Under the pieces are notes generated by a model. It ran no database searches and had not been told where the DNA came from. It worked only from the letters and a program-made list of their open reading frames with translations. A program made the position numbers and the translations under genes. From Pseudomonas sp. Seg1 (GTDB lineage Bacteria; Pseudomonadota; Gammaproteobacteria; Pseudomonadales; Pseudomonadaceae): 64,000 nt of DNA. Positions 1-8,626 of the stretch are shown here, in pieces. The DNA is taken from NCBI RefSeq assembly GCF_018326005.1, contig NZ_AP021903.1, forward strand, positions 1,428,001 to 1,492,000. Reading direction: 5' to 3'. The first letter of the stretch is position 1, and each line of letters begins with the position of its first letter.

Positions 1-1
1 C

Positions 2-691
2 TGGGGCGGTGTCGTTGGATTTTTCGAACCGATCTGGATGGCTCTGCAAACGTCAGTGCAACAGGTCAAAGGCTTTTTCACCAGCCTGTTCGAGTGGTCG
101 CCGCTGGAGCAGATTGCGCAGTACTGGCAGCCGATCGGTGAAGTATTTTCGGCGCTGTGGGATGTACTGCTGGCGTTGTCCGCGCCGGTCGTGGATTTTC
201 TGCACACCCTGTTCGAATGGAAGCCCCTGGATCAGATCATCGAGAGCTGGGGGCCGATCACCGAGTGGTTCGGCGAGTTGTGGCAAAAACTGCAAACGGT
301 TATCGCGCCGATCAAGGAACTGTTCGACGGTGGTTTCGCCGGGTTGATCGCCAAGGTCACCGGCAAGGTCGAGACCCTGACCCAAGCGCAACGCCAGACC
401 AATGCCGAAGGCAAAGGTGAGTTGGCCCCAGCGTTTTTTGGCGCAACCCCTCAAGCGCCGTCCACCGGGGCGTTGCAGGGCGGCTCCTTGCCGCAATCTT
501 CCAGCGCTCTGATCCAGCAAAGCGCCGCCAACAACCGGACGCAACTCGAAGGCGGCCTGACCGTGCGCTTCGAAAATGCGCCGGCCGGACTGCGCACCGA
601 TCAACCGCAAAGCAATCAACCAGGGCTGGCGCTGTCGTCGCGCATCGGCTATCGCTCGCTATCGGCAGGAGGTTCCAATGAACTGGCGTGA
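2..691 (+). CDS. Phage tail tape measure protein, C-terminal part (5' truncated by window)
   Basis: The frame is open from base 2 and ends in TGA at 689-691, so only about the last 229 residues are visible. The visible part contains two copies of an aromatic amphipathic unit (FEWSPLEQIAQYWQPI and FEWKPLDQIIESWGPI, 41 residues apart), followed by a Ser/Gln/Ala-rich low-complexity tail. Such repeats are typical of tape measure C-termini. Position agrees: it directly precedes the Mu gp43 (N), gp44 (P) and gp45 homologues, as gp42 does in Mu. Family role: it sets tail-tube length and chaperones tube assembly. The assignment rests on context and composition, because the N-terminal region is missing. 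It overlaps the next gene by 14 bases, implying translational coupling. Confidence 0.75.
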   Translation, partial: WGGVVGFFEPIWMALQTSVQQVKGFFTSLFEWSPLEQIAQYWQPIGEVFSALWDVLLALSAPVVDFLHTLFEWKPLDQIIESWGPITEWFGELWQKLQTVIAPIKELFDGGFAGLIAKVTGKVETLTQAQRQTNAEGKGELAPAFFGATPQAPSTGALQGGSLPQSSSALIQQSAANNRTQLEGGLTVRFENAPAGLRTDQPQSNQPGLALSSRIGYRSLSAGGSNELA

Positions 692-1913
692 CCGTTTGTT
701 GCCGGCATCCTTTCGCGGTGTCGGCTTCTGGATCGATCAGGCGAAAACCCCGGTCGGTCGCAAAGGTCAGTTGCATGAGTATCCGCAACGTGACCTGCCG
801 TTTTTCGAGGACCTCGGCCAACAGGCCAAGACTCACGACATCACGGCATTCATCATCGGTGCCGATTGCCTGGAGCAGCGCGACAAGCTGCTCAAGGCAC
901 TGGAAGCGGGTAGCGGTGAACTGGTGCATCCATGGCTGGGACGCCTGCAAGTCAAGGTCGGCGAATGCGACATGACCCACACCCGCCAGGACGGCGGGCT
1001 GGTCACTTTTACCCTGAAGTTCTATCCCGATAAGCCGTTGCCGTTTCCGACCGCGACGGTCAGTACCCAGAAAGTCTTGCTGGCCAAAGCCGACACGTTG
1101 CTGGGCTCGGCGGTGGCACGCTTCGAGCAGGCGATGACGCTGATCAAGGCTGCGCGGATCGGCATTGCCAATCTGCGCAACAGCCTGACCGGGGTTTACG
1201 AGGTGATCAAGGAACAGCTCAAACCGTTGATCGAGCAGTACCGGCAGATCACCGAACTGGTCAAAGCGGTCAAGGAGTTGCCCAAGGAAGTGGCAGCGGA
1301 ATTCAAGGGCTTGCTCGGTGATATCAAGGAGCTGAAGGCGTTCGCGAAGGAGGGCTATCGTGGCGTGATTGCCGACGTCTCCCAACAACTCGAAGCCATC
1401 CGCAAGGCTGATGCGCCGAAGATCACCACCGGCAAGGACACCAACGCAGCAGCGCAGGCGATGGCCGATCTGGTGCAGGACACGATGCTGGTCAAAGTGG
1501 CGCAATGGGTTGCGTCGATGCCAGTGGCGGCCCCTGCGGTGAAACTGTCGTCGACACCTTCGGTGGCGCATCAGGCGGACCAACCGGTGACCCGTCAGGA
1601 AGTGCCGGTGACCGATGAGATGAAAGCGCTGCAAAAGGCTGTCGGGGTGGCAATCGATCCGATGCTGGACAAGGCCGACCCCAAGCACCACCAGGCAATC
1701 AATGATGTGAAGGAAGCGCTGATTGCGCACCTCAAGGCCGTGGCGTCATCCGGTGTGCGACAGGTCACTAAATCGTTCCAGGAAAGCCTGCCGGCGCTGG
1801 TCGTGGCTTACAAGCAATTTGCCGATGCCACACGGGTGACTCAGGTGACTCAGAGTAACGCGATGAACCATCCGGGCTTTTCACCCAATGACGTGAAAGT
1901 CTCCAGGGAGTAG
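678..1913 (+). CDS. DNA circularization / tail protein, Mu gpN (gp43) family
   Basis: 411 aa. ATG at 678 is chosen because AGGAGG lies at 667-672, inside the end of the tape-measure gene; the frame is open further upstream without a good RBS. The N-terminal ~100 residues (WRDRLLPASFRGVGFWID.. through YPQRDLPFFEDLGQQA) match the DNA_circ_N domain of Mu N-like proteins. The remainder is helical and charged. Despite the historical name, Mu N is needed for tail assembly and sits at the tail-tube/baseplate junction. It is followed 3 bases later by the hub gene. Confidence 0.85.
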   Translation: MNWRDRLLPASFRGVGFWIDQAKTPVGRKGQLHEYPQRDLPFFEDLGQQAKTHDITAFIIGADCLEQRDKLLKALEAGSGELVHPWLGRLQVKVGECDMTHTRQDGGLVTFTLKFYPDKPLPFPTATVSTQKVLLAKADTLLGSAVARFEQAMTLIKAARIGIANLRNSLTGVYEVIKEQLKPLIEQYRQITELVKAVKELPKEVAAEFKGLLGDIKELKAFAKEGYRGVIADVSQQLEAIRKADAPKITTGKDTNAAAQAMADLVQDTMLVKVAQWVASMPVAAPAVKLSSTPSVAHQADQPVTRQEVPVTDEMKALQKAVGVAIDPMLDKADPKHHQAINDVKEALIAHLKAVASSGVRQVTKSFQESLPALVVAYKQFADATRVTQVTQSNAMNHPGFSPNDVKVSRE

Positions 1914-1916
1914 ACC

Positions 1917-2966
1917 ATGAGCGACATGGACAACCGCGTCACGCTGACGGTCAACAACCTGGAATACGGCGGCTGGAAAAGCGTGGAAATCACTGCTGAT
2001 CTGGAGCGCCAGTTTCGTACCTTCAAACTCGACATCACCTGGCAATGGCCGGGGCAAACAGTGGATCAGCGGATCAAACCCGGCGACCCGTGCGAAGTAA
2101 AGATCGGCAACGATCTGGTGCTTACGGGGTACGTGTTCAAGGCACCGATCCGTTACGACGGCCGGCAGATCGGCCTGACCATCGAGGGCAGTTCCAGGAC
2201 GCAGGATCTGGTCGATTGCGCCGCCACCAACCGGCCCAATCAATGGCAGGAACAACCGTTGCTGAGCATCGTTCAGGCCTTGGCGATGGAATACTCGCTG
2301 ATGGTGGTCAACCAGATTCCCGAGACTGCGCGACTGGCCAAACACACGATTGTGCCGGGCGAAACGGTGTTCCAGTCGATCGACCGTTTGCTCTCGCTGT
2401 TCCGGGTGTTTTCCACCGATGACGAGCAGGGTCGGCTGGTGCTGGCCAAGCCCGGCAGTGGCGGTCGGGCGAGTGATGCGCTGGAGCTGGGCAAGAACAT
2501 TTTGTCGGCCAACGCGCCGATGGATCACAGCCAGGTGTTCTCCGAATACCGGGTGATCGGTCAGCAAAAAGGTTCGGACAAGAAGAGCGGGGCGGCAGTC
2601 AGCGAAGTGGAATCAACGGCTGCCGATCTGTCTTTCAAACGTCGGCGCACGACGATCATCAACGAGGGCACGGCGCTGACCTTCGAGTTGGCTCAGCAAC
2701 GTGCCCAGTGGGAAAGCGCGACCCGCATGGGCCGTGCGCAGACCACCACCTATCAGGTGCAGGGCTGGCGCCAGTCCAACGGCGATCTGTGGCGCCACAA
2801 CACGCTGGTGAAGGTCACGGATCCGGTACTCGGGTTTGATGGCGACATGCTGATTTCCAAAGTGACGTACTCGCTGTCGGCGCAAGGCTCGGTGACGACC
2901 CTGCAAGTGGCGCCGCCGCACACCTTCGATCCCGATCCCACGCCACCGAAAAAAAACCAGGCCTGA
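1917..2966 (+). CDS. Baseplate hub protein, Mu gpP (gp44) family
   Basis: 349 aa. ATG at 1917 has AGGGAG about 8 bases upstream. The N-terminus (VTLTVNNLEYGGWKSVEIT) and following residues resemble the Mu gp44/T4 gp27-like hub, the trimer that joins the tail tube to the central spike. It sits between the N homologue and the gp45 spike gene, the Mu order. After its stop (TGA 2964-2966) the tail operon is interrupted by a REP pair before the spike gene. Confidence 0.82.
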   Translation: MSDMDNRVTLTVNNLEYGGWKSVEITADLERQFRTFKLDITWQWPGQTVDQRIKPGDPCEVKIGNDLVLTGYVFKAPIRYDGRQIGLTIEGSSRTQDLVDCAATNRPNQWQEQPLLSIVQALAMEYSLMVVNQIPETARLAKHTIVPGETVFQSIDRLLSLFRVFSTDDEQGRLVLAKPGSGGRASDALELGKNILSANAPMDHSQVFSEYRVIGQQKGSDKKSGAAVSEVESTAADLSFKRRRTTIINEGTALTFELAQQRAQWESATRMGRAQTTTYQVQGWRQSNGDLWRHNTLVKVTDPVLGFDGDMLISKVTYSLSAQGSVTTLQVAPPHTFDPDPTPPKKNQA

Positions 2967-2974
2967 CACAGGTC

Positions 2975-3069
2975 CCTGTGGGAGCGGGCTTGCCCGCGAT
3001 AGCGGTGGTTACCGCAAACACTTCTTTGCCTGACACACCGCCATCGCGGGCAAGCCCGCTCCCACAGGT
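2975..3069. repeat. REP inverted pair inside the tail operon
   Basis: Two copies of the Pseudomonas REP core (TGTGGGAGCGGGCTTGCCCG and its reverse complement) face each other at 2975-3000 and 3042-3069 around a ~40-base loop. They fill the 133-base gap between the hub and spike genes and could form a large transcript hairpin. Confidence 0.85.
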
Positions 3070-3099
3070 TTTGTGTTGGCAAAGCCTTGAGGACAAACC

Positions 3100-3609
3100 A
3101 TGAGCCTACTGACACGCCTGCTGGCGCGCGGCACTGTCGTGCTCGCCAATTCGGCATCCAAGCTGCAATCGCTGCAAATGCGCCTTACCGCCGGCGAAGT
3201 GAACGATGACCTCGAACACTTCGAGCCGTATGGCTTCACCAGCAATCCACTGGCTGGCGCCGAGGGGATCGTCACGTTCCTCGGCGGTGACCGTTCCCAC
3301 GCCATCGCCCTGGTGGTCGCCGACCGTCGCTATCGCCTGCAATCGCTGGCTGCCGGCGAAGTGGCGATCTACACCGACGAGGGCGACAGGATTCACTTCA
3401 AGCGCGGACGGATCATCGACATCGACACCGCCACGCTGAACATCCGCGCCAGTAGCGCGGTGAACTTCGATACGCCAGTGATCAACCAGACCGGCAAGAT
3501 CGTTTCCACGGGCGATCAGATTGCCGGCGGCATCAGCCAGATCAAACACGTGCACGTCGGCGTGCAGGCCGGTAGCGGCCAGACCGGCGCGCCGGCAGGA
3601 GGCAAGTGA
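3100..3609 (+). CDS. Baseplate spike protein, Mu gp45 (gpV-like) family
   Basis: 169 aa, ATG at 3100 with AGGAC a few bases upstream. An N-terminal OB-fold-like region is followed by a beta-repeat region (RIIDIDTATLNIRASSAVNFD) and a short C-terminal tip. The tip carries a HVHVGV (HxH) motif, which in phage spike proteins binds iron at the membrane-piercing point. The protein is therefore expected to be the trimeric central needle at the end of the contractile tail. Its TGA stop at 3607-3609 overlaps the ATG of the next gene. Confidence 0.85.
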   Translation: MSLLTRLLARGTVVLANSASKLQSLQMRLTAGEVNDDLEHFEPYGFTSNPLAGAEGIVTFLGGDRSHAIALVVADRRYRLQSLAAGEVAIYTDEGDRIHFKRGRIIDIDTATLNIRASSAVNFDTPVINQTGKIVSTGDQIAGGISQIKHVHVGVQAGSGQTGAPAGGK

Positions 3610-4007
3610 TGCTGATCAGCCCCAACCTCCACGCCGCACTGACCCGATCCGTACTCATCAGCCTGTTTACCTGGCGCCGCGCCGCCGATGACGATGCCCT
3701 CGACGACGAGGAGCGTTTCGGTTGGTGGGGCGACACTTTTCCCACCGTCGCCGATGACCGTATCGGTTCGCGGCTGTGGCTGCTGCGCCGGGTCAAGCTG
3801 ACCCGACAGACCCAGATGGACGCCGAGTTCTACGCTCGCGAAGCCTTGCAATGGCTGATCGACGACGGCCATTGCAGCGCCATCGACATCATCAGCGAAC
3901 GCCTCGACGCCCAGCGCCTGAACCTGCGCACGGTCCTGACCCTGGCCGACGGCGAACGTCTGGACATCAACCCCGATAACAGTTGGCAGGTGATCTATGC
4001 CGTTTGA
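3609..4007 (+). CDS. Baseplate wedge protein, Mu gp46 family
   Basis: 132 aa from ATG at 3609; a GTG three bases earlier is also in frame, but ATG overlapping the previous stop (TGATG) with AGGAGGCAAG upstream is more likely. Residues such as RFGWWGDTFP, GSRLWLLRR and A.E.LQWLIDDG fit the GP46 family, the Mu counterpart of T4 gp25. Family role: a wedge subunit that nucleates sheath assembly. Its last bases overlap the baseplate J gene at 3997. Confidence 0.85.
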   Translation: MLISPNLHAALTRSVLISLFTWRRAADDDALDDEERFGWWGDTFPTVADDRIGSRLWLLRRVKLTRQTQMDAEFYAREALQWLIDDGHCSAIDIISERLDAQRLNLRTVLTLADGERLDINPDNSWQVIYAV

Positions 4008-5043
4008 AACTCCTTCGCTGCCGGTGCTGATCAAGCGCACCCAAAGCGACCTGGCCGGCGATTCGCTGCGCCAGTCCGATGCGCAAGTGCTGGCCCGCAC
4101 CTTAGGCGGCGCGGCTTATGGTCTGTACGGTTATCTCGACTGGATTGCCGAGCAGATCCTGCCGGACAAGGCCGACGAATCGACCCTGGAACGCATCGCC
4201 GCGTTGCGCCTGAACCAACCGCGCAAACCTGCTCAAGTGGCCACCGGCAGTGTGAGTTTTACTGCGACGGCGGGTGCCGTGCTCGACGTTGACACGTTGC
4301 TGCAATCCAATGATGGCCGCACCTACAAAGTCACCGCCGCGCGCACCACCAGCAATGGCAGCAACAGCACCACGATCGCTGCGCTCGACGCCGGCAGCCT
4401 CGGCAACGCCGACGCGGGTCTGACGCTGACGCCGGTGCAACCGATTGCCGGCGTTGTCGGCAGCAGTTTCGTCGTTCTGGCGCCGGGGCTCAGTGGCGGT
4501 GTGGCGCGAGAAAGTCTGGAGTCGTTGCGCTCGCGGGTGATTCGCTCCTATCGCGTCATCCCCCACGGCGGCTCTTCCAGCGACTATGAAACCTGGGCGC
4601 TGGAAGTGCCGGGCGTGACCCGCGCCTGGTGCCGTGGCGGCTTGCTCGGCCCGGGCACGGTGACGGTGTTCATCATGCGCGACGACGATCCGCAACCGGT
4701 ACCGAACGATGAGCAACTGGCCGAGGTTCAGGACTACATCGAACCGCTGCGTCCGGTGACTGCCGAGGTGCATGTGCAGCGACCGATTCAGGTGCCGGTG
4801 GTCTATCGCTTCAAAAGCGTCAACCCCGACACCACCGCCGTGCGTGCGGCGGTCGAAGCGCAGTTGCGCGATCTGCACAACCGCGAGGCCGATCTCGGCG
4901 TGCCGCTGCTGATCAGCCATATCCGCGAAGCCATCAGCAGCGCCGGCGGCGAATACGATCACACGCTCACCGCACCGGCGGCTGACGTGCCTGCCGGCAA
5001 GAGCGAACTGCTGACTTTCGGAGGTTGCGTATGGGGGGCATAA
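3997..5043 (+). CDS. Baseplate J family protein (Mu gp47-like)
   Basis: 348 aa. The start ATG (MPFETPSLPVLIKRT) overlaps the end of the gp46 gene by 11 bases. The central region (GVARESLESLRSRVIRSYR, then HGGSSSDYETWALEVPGVTRAW) is the conserved baseplate J core. The family forms the wedge arms of contractile baseplates (T4 gp6 counterpart). The 3' end overlaps the gp48 gene. Confidence 0.9.
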   Translation: MPFETPSLPVLIKRTQSDLAGDSLRQSDAQVLARTLGGAAYGLYGYLDWIAEQILPDKADESTLERIAALRLNQPRKPAQVATGSVSFTATAGAVLDVDTLLQSNDGRTYKVTAARTTSNGSNSTTIAALDAGSLGNADAGLTLTPVQPIAGVVGSSFVVLAPGLSGGVARESLESLRSRVIRSYRVIPHGGSSSDYETWALEVPGVTRAWCRGGLLGPGTVTVFIMRDDDPQPVPNDEQLAEVQDYIEPLRPVTAEVHVQRPIQVPVVYRFKSVNPDTTAVRAAVEAQLRDLHNREADLGVPLLISHIREAISSAGGEYDHTLTAPAADVPAGKSELLTFGGCVWGA

Positions 5044-5630
5044 GAACCGCCGCGCAATACCAGGCGCAACTGCGCGCCTTGCTGCCCGCCGGTCCCGCTT
5101 GGGACCCGGAGCAAGTCCCGGAACTCGAAGAAGTCCTGCAAGGCGTCGCCGTCGAACTGGCACGCCTCGACGCCCGCGCCGCCGACCTGCTCAACGAAAT
5201 GGACCCCGCCGGCGTCAGCGAACTGGTGCCGGACTGGGAACGGGTGATGGATCTGCCCGACCCATGCCTCGGCGCCACGCCACTGTTCGACGACCGCCGC
5301 CTCGCTGTGCGCCGCCGCTTGCTCGCGGTCGGCAGTCAGGCCGTCGGTTATTACCTCGAAATCGCCAAAAGCCAGGGCTACCCCAACGCCAGCATCACCG
5401 AACTCGAAGCCCCACGCATGGGCCGCGCGCGTTTTGGCGCGGCGCATTTCGGCACTTGGGAAGCGCAATTCATGTGGACGCTCAACACCGGCGGCCGCTT
5501 GCTGCTCGGCCGGCGTTTCGGCGCGAGCTACTGGGGCGAACGCTTCGGCGTCAATCCGGGCTCGGCGCTGGAATGCCTGATCCACCGCAGTGCGCCGGCG
5601 CATACCAAGGTGCATATCAATTATGACTAG
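5031..5630 (+). CDS. Baseplate/tail protein, Mu gp48 family (DUF2313)
   Basis: 199 aa. ATG at 5031 is preferred over an in-frame TTG at 5025 because CGGAGG sits at 5019-5024, six bases before the ATG. The opening (AAQYQAQLRALLPAGPAW) and the WERV..LPDPC segment are characteristic of DUF2313 proteins, which follow baseplate J in Mu-like phages and link wedges to fibres. The C-terminal RFGASYWGERFGVNPG segment is typical of the family. This is the last constant tail gene before the fibre array. Confidence 0.88.
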   Translation: MGGIRTAAQYQAQLRALLPAGPAWDPEQVPELEEVLQGVAVELARLDARAADLLNEMDPAGVSELVPDWERVMDLPDPCLGATPLFDDRRLAVRRRLLAVGSQAVGYYLEIAKSQGYPNASITELEAPRMGRARFGAAHFGTWEAQFMWTLNTGGRLLLGRRFGASYWGERFGVNPGSALECLIHRSAPAHTKVHINYD

Positions 5631-5643
5631 GGGGGAGTGAGCC

Positions 5644-6264
5644 ATGGATTATCCGAAGAGTGTTCCCAGCGCCGGGTTGGTGAATGGGAAGTTTGTTGAT
5701 GAGGACGCTATCAACGGCACACCGGGCTCGTTGATTCCTGCTGCCTGGGGCAATGGCGTGACGGAAGAAATCGTCAACGTCATCAAGGCAGCTGCCATCG
5801 TGCCAGACGAACAGAATCATGGTCAGCTTCAGCAGGCGATCATAAAAAACATCAGTGACAGATTACCCGGCCAGGCCAGCGAAACCGTTGCCGGAATGAT
5901 GAAAGTCGCGACTCAGGATCAGGTCGGGAGCGGCGTGGATGACACGGTGGCGGTGACGCCGAAGAAGCTCAAACTTGGATTCAGCCTGGCAAACAACGGC
6001 GGAACCGGTTACCTCGGTTTTCCCTCCTGGATGGGCGGTTTGATCATCCAGTGGGGATGGATCAATAGCGCCACGACAGACGTGATTACCCCGCTTCCGG
6101 TCAGCTTCAACTCGAACTTTTTTCGAGTAATGGTGTGCAACGACTACACCGCATCCTCTGGATCGATCGGTTATATCGCAGCCTCGCCTCGAAGCTTGTC
6201 CTCCTTCGTTTCCCGGGGTTCTAGCCCGTCTCTGGGCGCCCAATACATCGCCATAGGCAAGTAG
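5644..6264 (+). CDS. Tail fibre protein, cassette 1
   Basis: 206 aa, with GGGGGAG a few bases before ATG 5644. Residues 1-70 form the anchor shared by all five fibres in this locus (MDYPKSVPSAGLVNGKFVDE, then PGSLIPAAWGN). Residues ~70-110 are a short linker (ASETVAGMMKVATQDQVG) typical of phage fibres. The C-terminal ~95 residues (LGFPSWMGGLIIQWGWI and following) resemble the gp53-like fibre tip also seen in cassette 4. Inference: the N-terminus attaches to the baseplate and the C-terminus contacts the cell-surface receptor. The partner chaperone follows 7 bases later. Confidence 0.82.
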   Translation: MDYPKSVPSAGLVNGKFVDEDAINGTPGSLIPAAWGNGVTEEIVNVIKAAAIVPDEQNHGQLQQAIIKNISDRLPGQASETVAGMMKVATQDQVGSGVDDTVAVTPKKLKLGFSLANNGGTGYLGFPSWMGGLIIQWGWINSATTDVITPLPVSFNSNFFRVMVCNDYTASSGSIGYIAASPRSLSSFVSRGSSPSLGAQYIAIGK

Positions 6265-6271
6265 GCCGTTT

Positions 6272-6733
6272 ATGAAAATTTATTGGAGCCCTTCGGTTCA
6301 GGGTTTTTTTGATTCTCGTATCAATTCGTCGATTCCCAAGGACGCTGTCGAGATATCGCCATCACACCGTAACGAGTTGATCGACGGATCCAGGCGCAAT
6401 CAGGTGATTGTGTGTCGTGCCAATGGCTTTCCCATTCTGGCCGATGCACCGTCCGCTACGCCGGCAGAGTCCACGGTCACTGAACGCCAATGGCGTGATG
6501 CGCAATTGAGCGAAACGGATCCCATGGTTGCACGGCACCGCGACGAGTTGGAAACCGCAGAAACCACCACCCTGTCAGTCGAGCAATACGCGGCGTTACA
6601 GCAATATCGCCGCGACCTGCGCAACTGGCCCTCATCGACGCAGTTTCCAGCCATGTCAGGACGCCCTGTGCTGTCGGTTGCAGGCAACGTCACTGTGAAA
6701 AAGTCCCGGACCAAGTCCCGGGCCAAACCGTGA
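6272..6733 (+). CDS. Tail fibre assembly chaperone (Phage_tail_APC type), cassette 1
   Basis: 153 aa. The C-terminal half carries the tail-assembly-chaperone signature: ERQWRDAQLSETDPMVARHR, then LSVEQYAALQQYRRDLRNWP. The N-terminal half (MKIYWSPSVQGFFDSRI) resembles other fibre assembly proteins. It follows its fibre gene as in every cassette here, so it probably folds or trimerises that fibre. A basic tail (KKSRTKSRAKP) is unique to this copy. Confidence 0.8.
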   Translation: MKIYWSPSVQGFFDSRINSSIPKDAVEISPSHRNELIDGSRRNQVIVCRANGFPILADAPSATPAESTVTERQWRDAQLSETDPMVARHRDELETAETTTLSVEQYAALQQYRRDLRNWPSSTQFPAMSGRPVLSVAGNVTVKKSRTKSRAKP

Positions 6734-6823
6734 TGCACATGATGCAATGAACTGGCGCGGATACCCCTAAGGCCACTTTGACGCGTTTTTTGTCGAAGCT
6801 TGCAGCCTGCCTTGTGCTCGCCC

Positions 6824-6850
6824 AAGCCCACTTCACCGTGGGCTTTTTTA
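6824..6850 (+). terminator. Rho-independent terminator between fibre cassettes 1 and 2
   Basis: AAGCCCA at 6824-6830 and TGGGCTT at 6839-6845 form a 7-bp stem with an 8-base loop, followed by a T-rich run (TTTTTATTTT). It lies in the 200-base gap after cassette 1, the longest gap in the tail locus. Confidence 0.75.
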
Positions 6851-6933
6851 TTTTCAGAAACAGACCGCCACTGGCTCGCATCAGCGATCGCCGCGACGCG
6901 GTTCATTTGTTATTTCAGAGGAACGAAAGACCT

Positions 6934-8031
6934 ATGGATTATCCAAAAAGCGTCCCCAGCGTCGGCCTGGTCGATGGCCGTTTTGTCGATGAAAACCCGG
7001 TGGCGGGAACGCCCGGTTCGTTGATTCCGGCGGTGTGGGGCAACAGCGTGACTCAGGAGATCCTGAGTGTGATTACCGGTGGTGGGTTGGTGGCTTCCGA
7101 AACGGACACCGGTCAGTTGTACAAGGCCATTCAGTCAATTGTCGGCAAGTCTAGTCCCATGCGCTCCCTGATCACCCGTATTTCTGCTTCAAAGCTGCTT
7201 GACGCGCAGGAGTTGGGGTTGGTTCTGATTGATGGCAGCGCGGGGGCGATGACCGTCACGCTTCCCGATGCGGATGCCGGGCTTGGTGTGCGTGACGTAA
7301 TTGTTCGCCGTGTGGACAACACGGTTAACCGGTTGGTAGTCCAGGCATCAGGCAGCGACCGGATCCGTTTTCATACACACCTGTCGGCGAGCGGTTATCC
7401 GTTTCTGGTGCTGATGGGGGGCGGTGACTGGTGGCAATTGCGCAGTGACGGGGCGGGTAGTTGGTGGCCGGTTGGTCGCCTCGACAACACCCCTCTGGGC
7501 CGCCCTTCGTTCGAAACCACCATGGCGCTCAATCCCGGTGGCTACGGTCTGCTCAACGGCTATTTTTTCAAGCGTGCGGAATGGCCGTGGTTGTGGAACT
7601 TCGCTCAGGCTTCAGGAGCCCTGACGACAGAAGCGGCGCGATGGAACCGAGAAGGTGCGTGGACCAGTGGCGATGGTGCGTCGACCTTTCGAATTCCAGA
7701 AGTTCGCGGCGAATTTCTGCGAGCCCTCGATGAAACTCGGGGCGTGGATATAGGACGAGTCGTCGGCAGTTTGCAGAACCATGCACTGCAAAGCCATAAC
7801 CACTACCTGCCCACCAGTTCAGGGTCTTCCAGTCGGCCGGCGCCGTCTATCCCGGACCCTATCTGGAACGTTTCAAATGACGTCAACTTTTACCCAACCG
7901 ACGGAACCATCGCGACCACGTACCCCAATCCTGCGTTCGACTCCGATACCTACATCGGCAACATCGGGAATTTTACGACGGAAACCCGACCGCGAAACAT
8001 TGCCTATCCCGCGCGAATCAAACTGATCTGA
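6934..8031 (+). CDS. Tail fibre protein with tail-collar domain, cassette 2
   Basis: 365 aa. ATG 6934 is chosen because the shared anchor starts there (MDYPKSVPSVGLVDGRFVDE) and GAGGAAC lies ~9 bases upstream; the frame is open further upstream. Anchor residues 1-70 are followed by a beta-rich linker. A phage tail-collar-like C-terminus runs from about residue 195 (GGYGLLNGYFFKRAEWPWLW, FRIPEVRGEFLRALDETRG, then the S-H-N-H motif). The end, RPRNIAYPARIKLI, is the usual terminal motif of collar fibres. This is one of the two longest fibres in the array and is followed by a different chaperone class. Confidence 0.85.
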   Translation: MDYPKSVPSVGLVDGRFVDENPVAGTPGSLIPAVWGNSVTQEILSVITGGGLVASETDTGQLYKAIQSIVGKSSPMRSLITRISASKLLDAQELGLVLIDGSAGAMTVTLPDADAGLGVRDVIVRRVDNTVNRLVVQASGSDRIRFHTHLSASGYPFLVLMGGGDWWQLRSDGAGSWWPVGRLDNTPLGRPSFETTMALNPGGYGLLNGYFFKRAEWPWLWNFAQASGALTTEAARWNREGAWTSGDGASTFRIPEVRGEFLRALDETRGVDIGRVVGSLQNHALQSHNHYLPTSSGSSSRPAPSIPDPIWNVSNDVNFYPTDGTIATTYPNPAFDSDTYIGNIGNFTTETRPRNIAYPARIKLI

Positions 8032-8038
8032 GGTGCAC

Positions 8039-8605
8039 ATGTTCAATTACTTAATAGACGACGCCGGCGCGTTGACCGGCCCGGTCGATTTTCTACTCGT
8101 GCCGGGTATCGGCCTGCAACTGCCAGGCAATGCTGTCACGTTGAGCATCGAACTCGCTCCGCCACCCAGTGGATACGCGTGGGCGTATGAAAATGGCTCA
8201 TTGCAGCAGCTAGTAGATTTGCGCGGTGATGTCTATCGCACCGACACGGGGATCCGAGAGACCTGGACAGCATTAGGCGATCTGCCTGAAGGCTTCACCA
8301 CGCAGCCATGGCCCGGTGGGTTTCATTCGTGGGTCGATGGTGCCTGGAAAATCGATGAAGCAGCTTCATTGAAGAACCGTAAGCAAGTCACCCTGACCAA
8401 GCGCGATGAACTTCTTCGCGACGCCGTCCTGCGCATCGCCCCGCTGCAATACGCCGAAGATATTGGCGATGCCGATCATGACGAACAACTGCTGCTGATC
8501 GAATGGAAACTCTACAGCGTAGAGCTGAACCGTATCGAACAACAGCCAGGATTTCCCGATGAAATTACCTGGCCGGTCGCCCCCGGCACAGCGGTAGCCA
8601 ACTGA
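8039..8605 (+). CDS. Tail fibre assembly protein (Caudo_TAP type), cassette 2
   Basis: 188 aa from ATG 8039, six bases after GAGG at 8030-8033; an in-frame GTG at 8033 is less likely. The C-terminal half (KNRKQVTLTKRDELLRDAVL, IAPLQYAEDIGDA, LIEWKLYSVELNRIEQQPGF) is the tail-fibre assembly domain found with collar-type fibres in lambda/Mu-like phages. It is a different chaperone family from those in cassettes 1, 3 and 4, matching the different fibre tip of cassette 2. Confidence 0.85.
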   Translation: MFNYLIDDAGALTGPVDFLLVPGIGLQLPGNAVTLSIELAPPPSGYAWAYENGSLQQLVDLRGDVYRTDTGIRETWTALGDLPEGFTTQPWPGGFHSWVDGAWKIDEAASLKNRKQVTLTKRDELLRDAVLRIAPLQYAEDIGDADHDEQLLLIEWKLYSVELNRIEQQPGFPDEITWPVAPGTAVAN

Positions 8606-8626
8606 TTCAGCACAGGGAACAGTGCA

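Noticed and set aside
357..1730. 457-codon minus-strand frame opposite the gpN homologue
   Set aside because: Shadow frame; contains no recognisable domain and overlaps two conserved tail genes.
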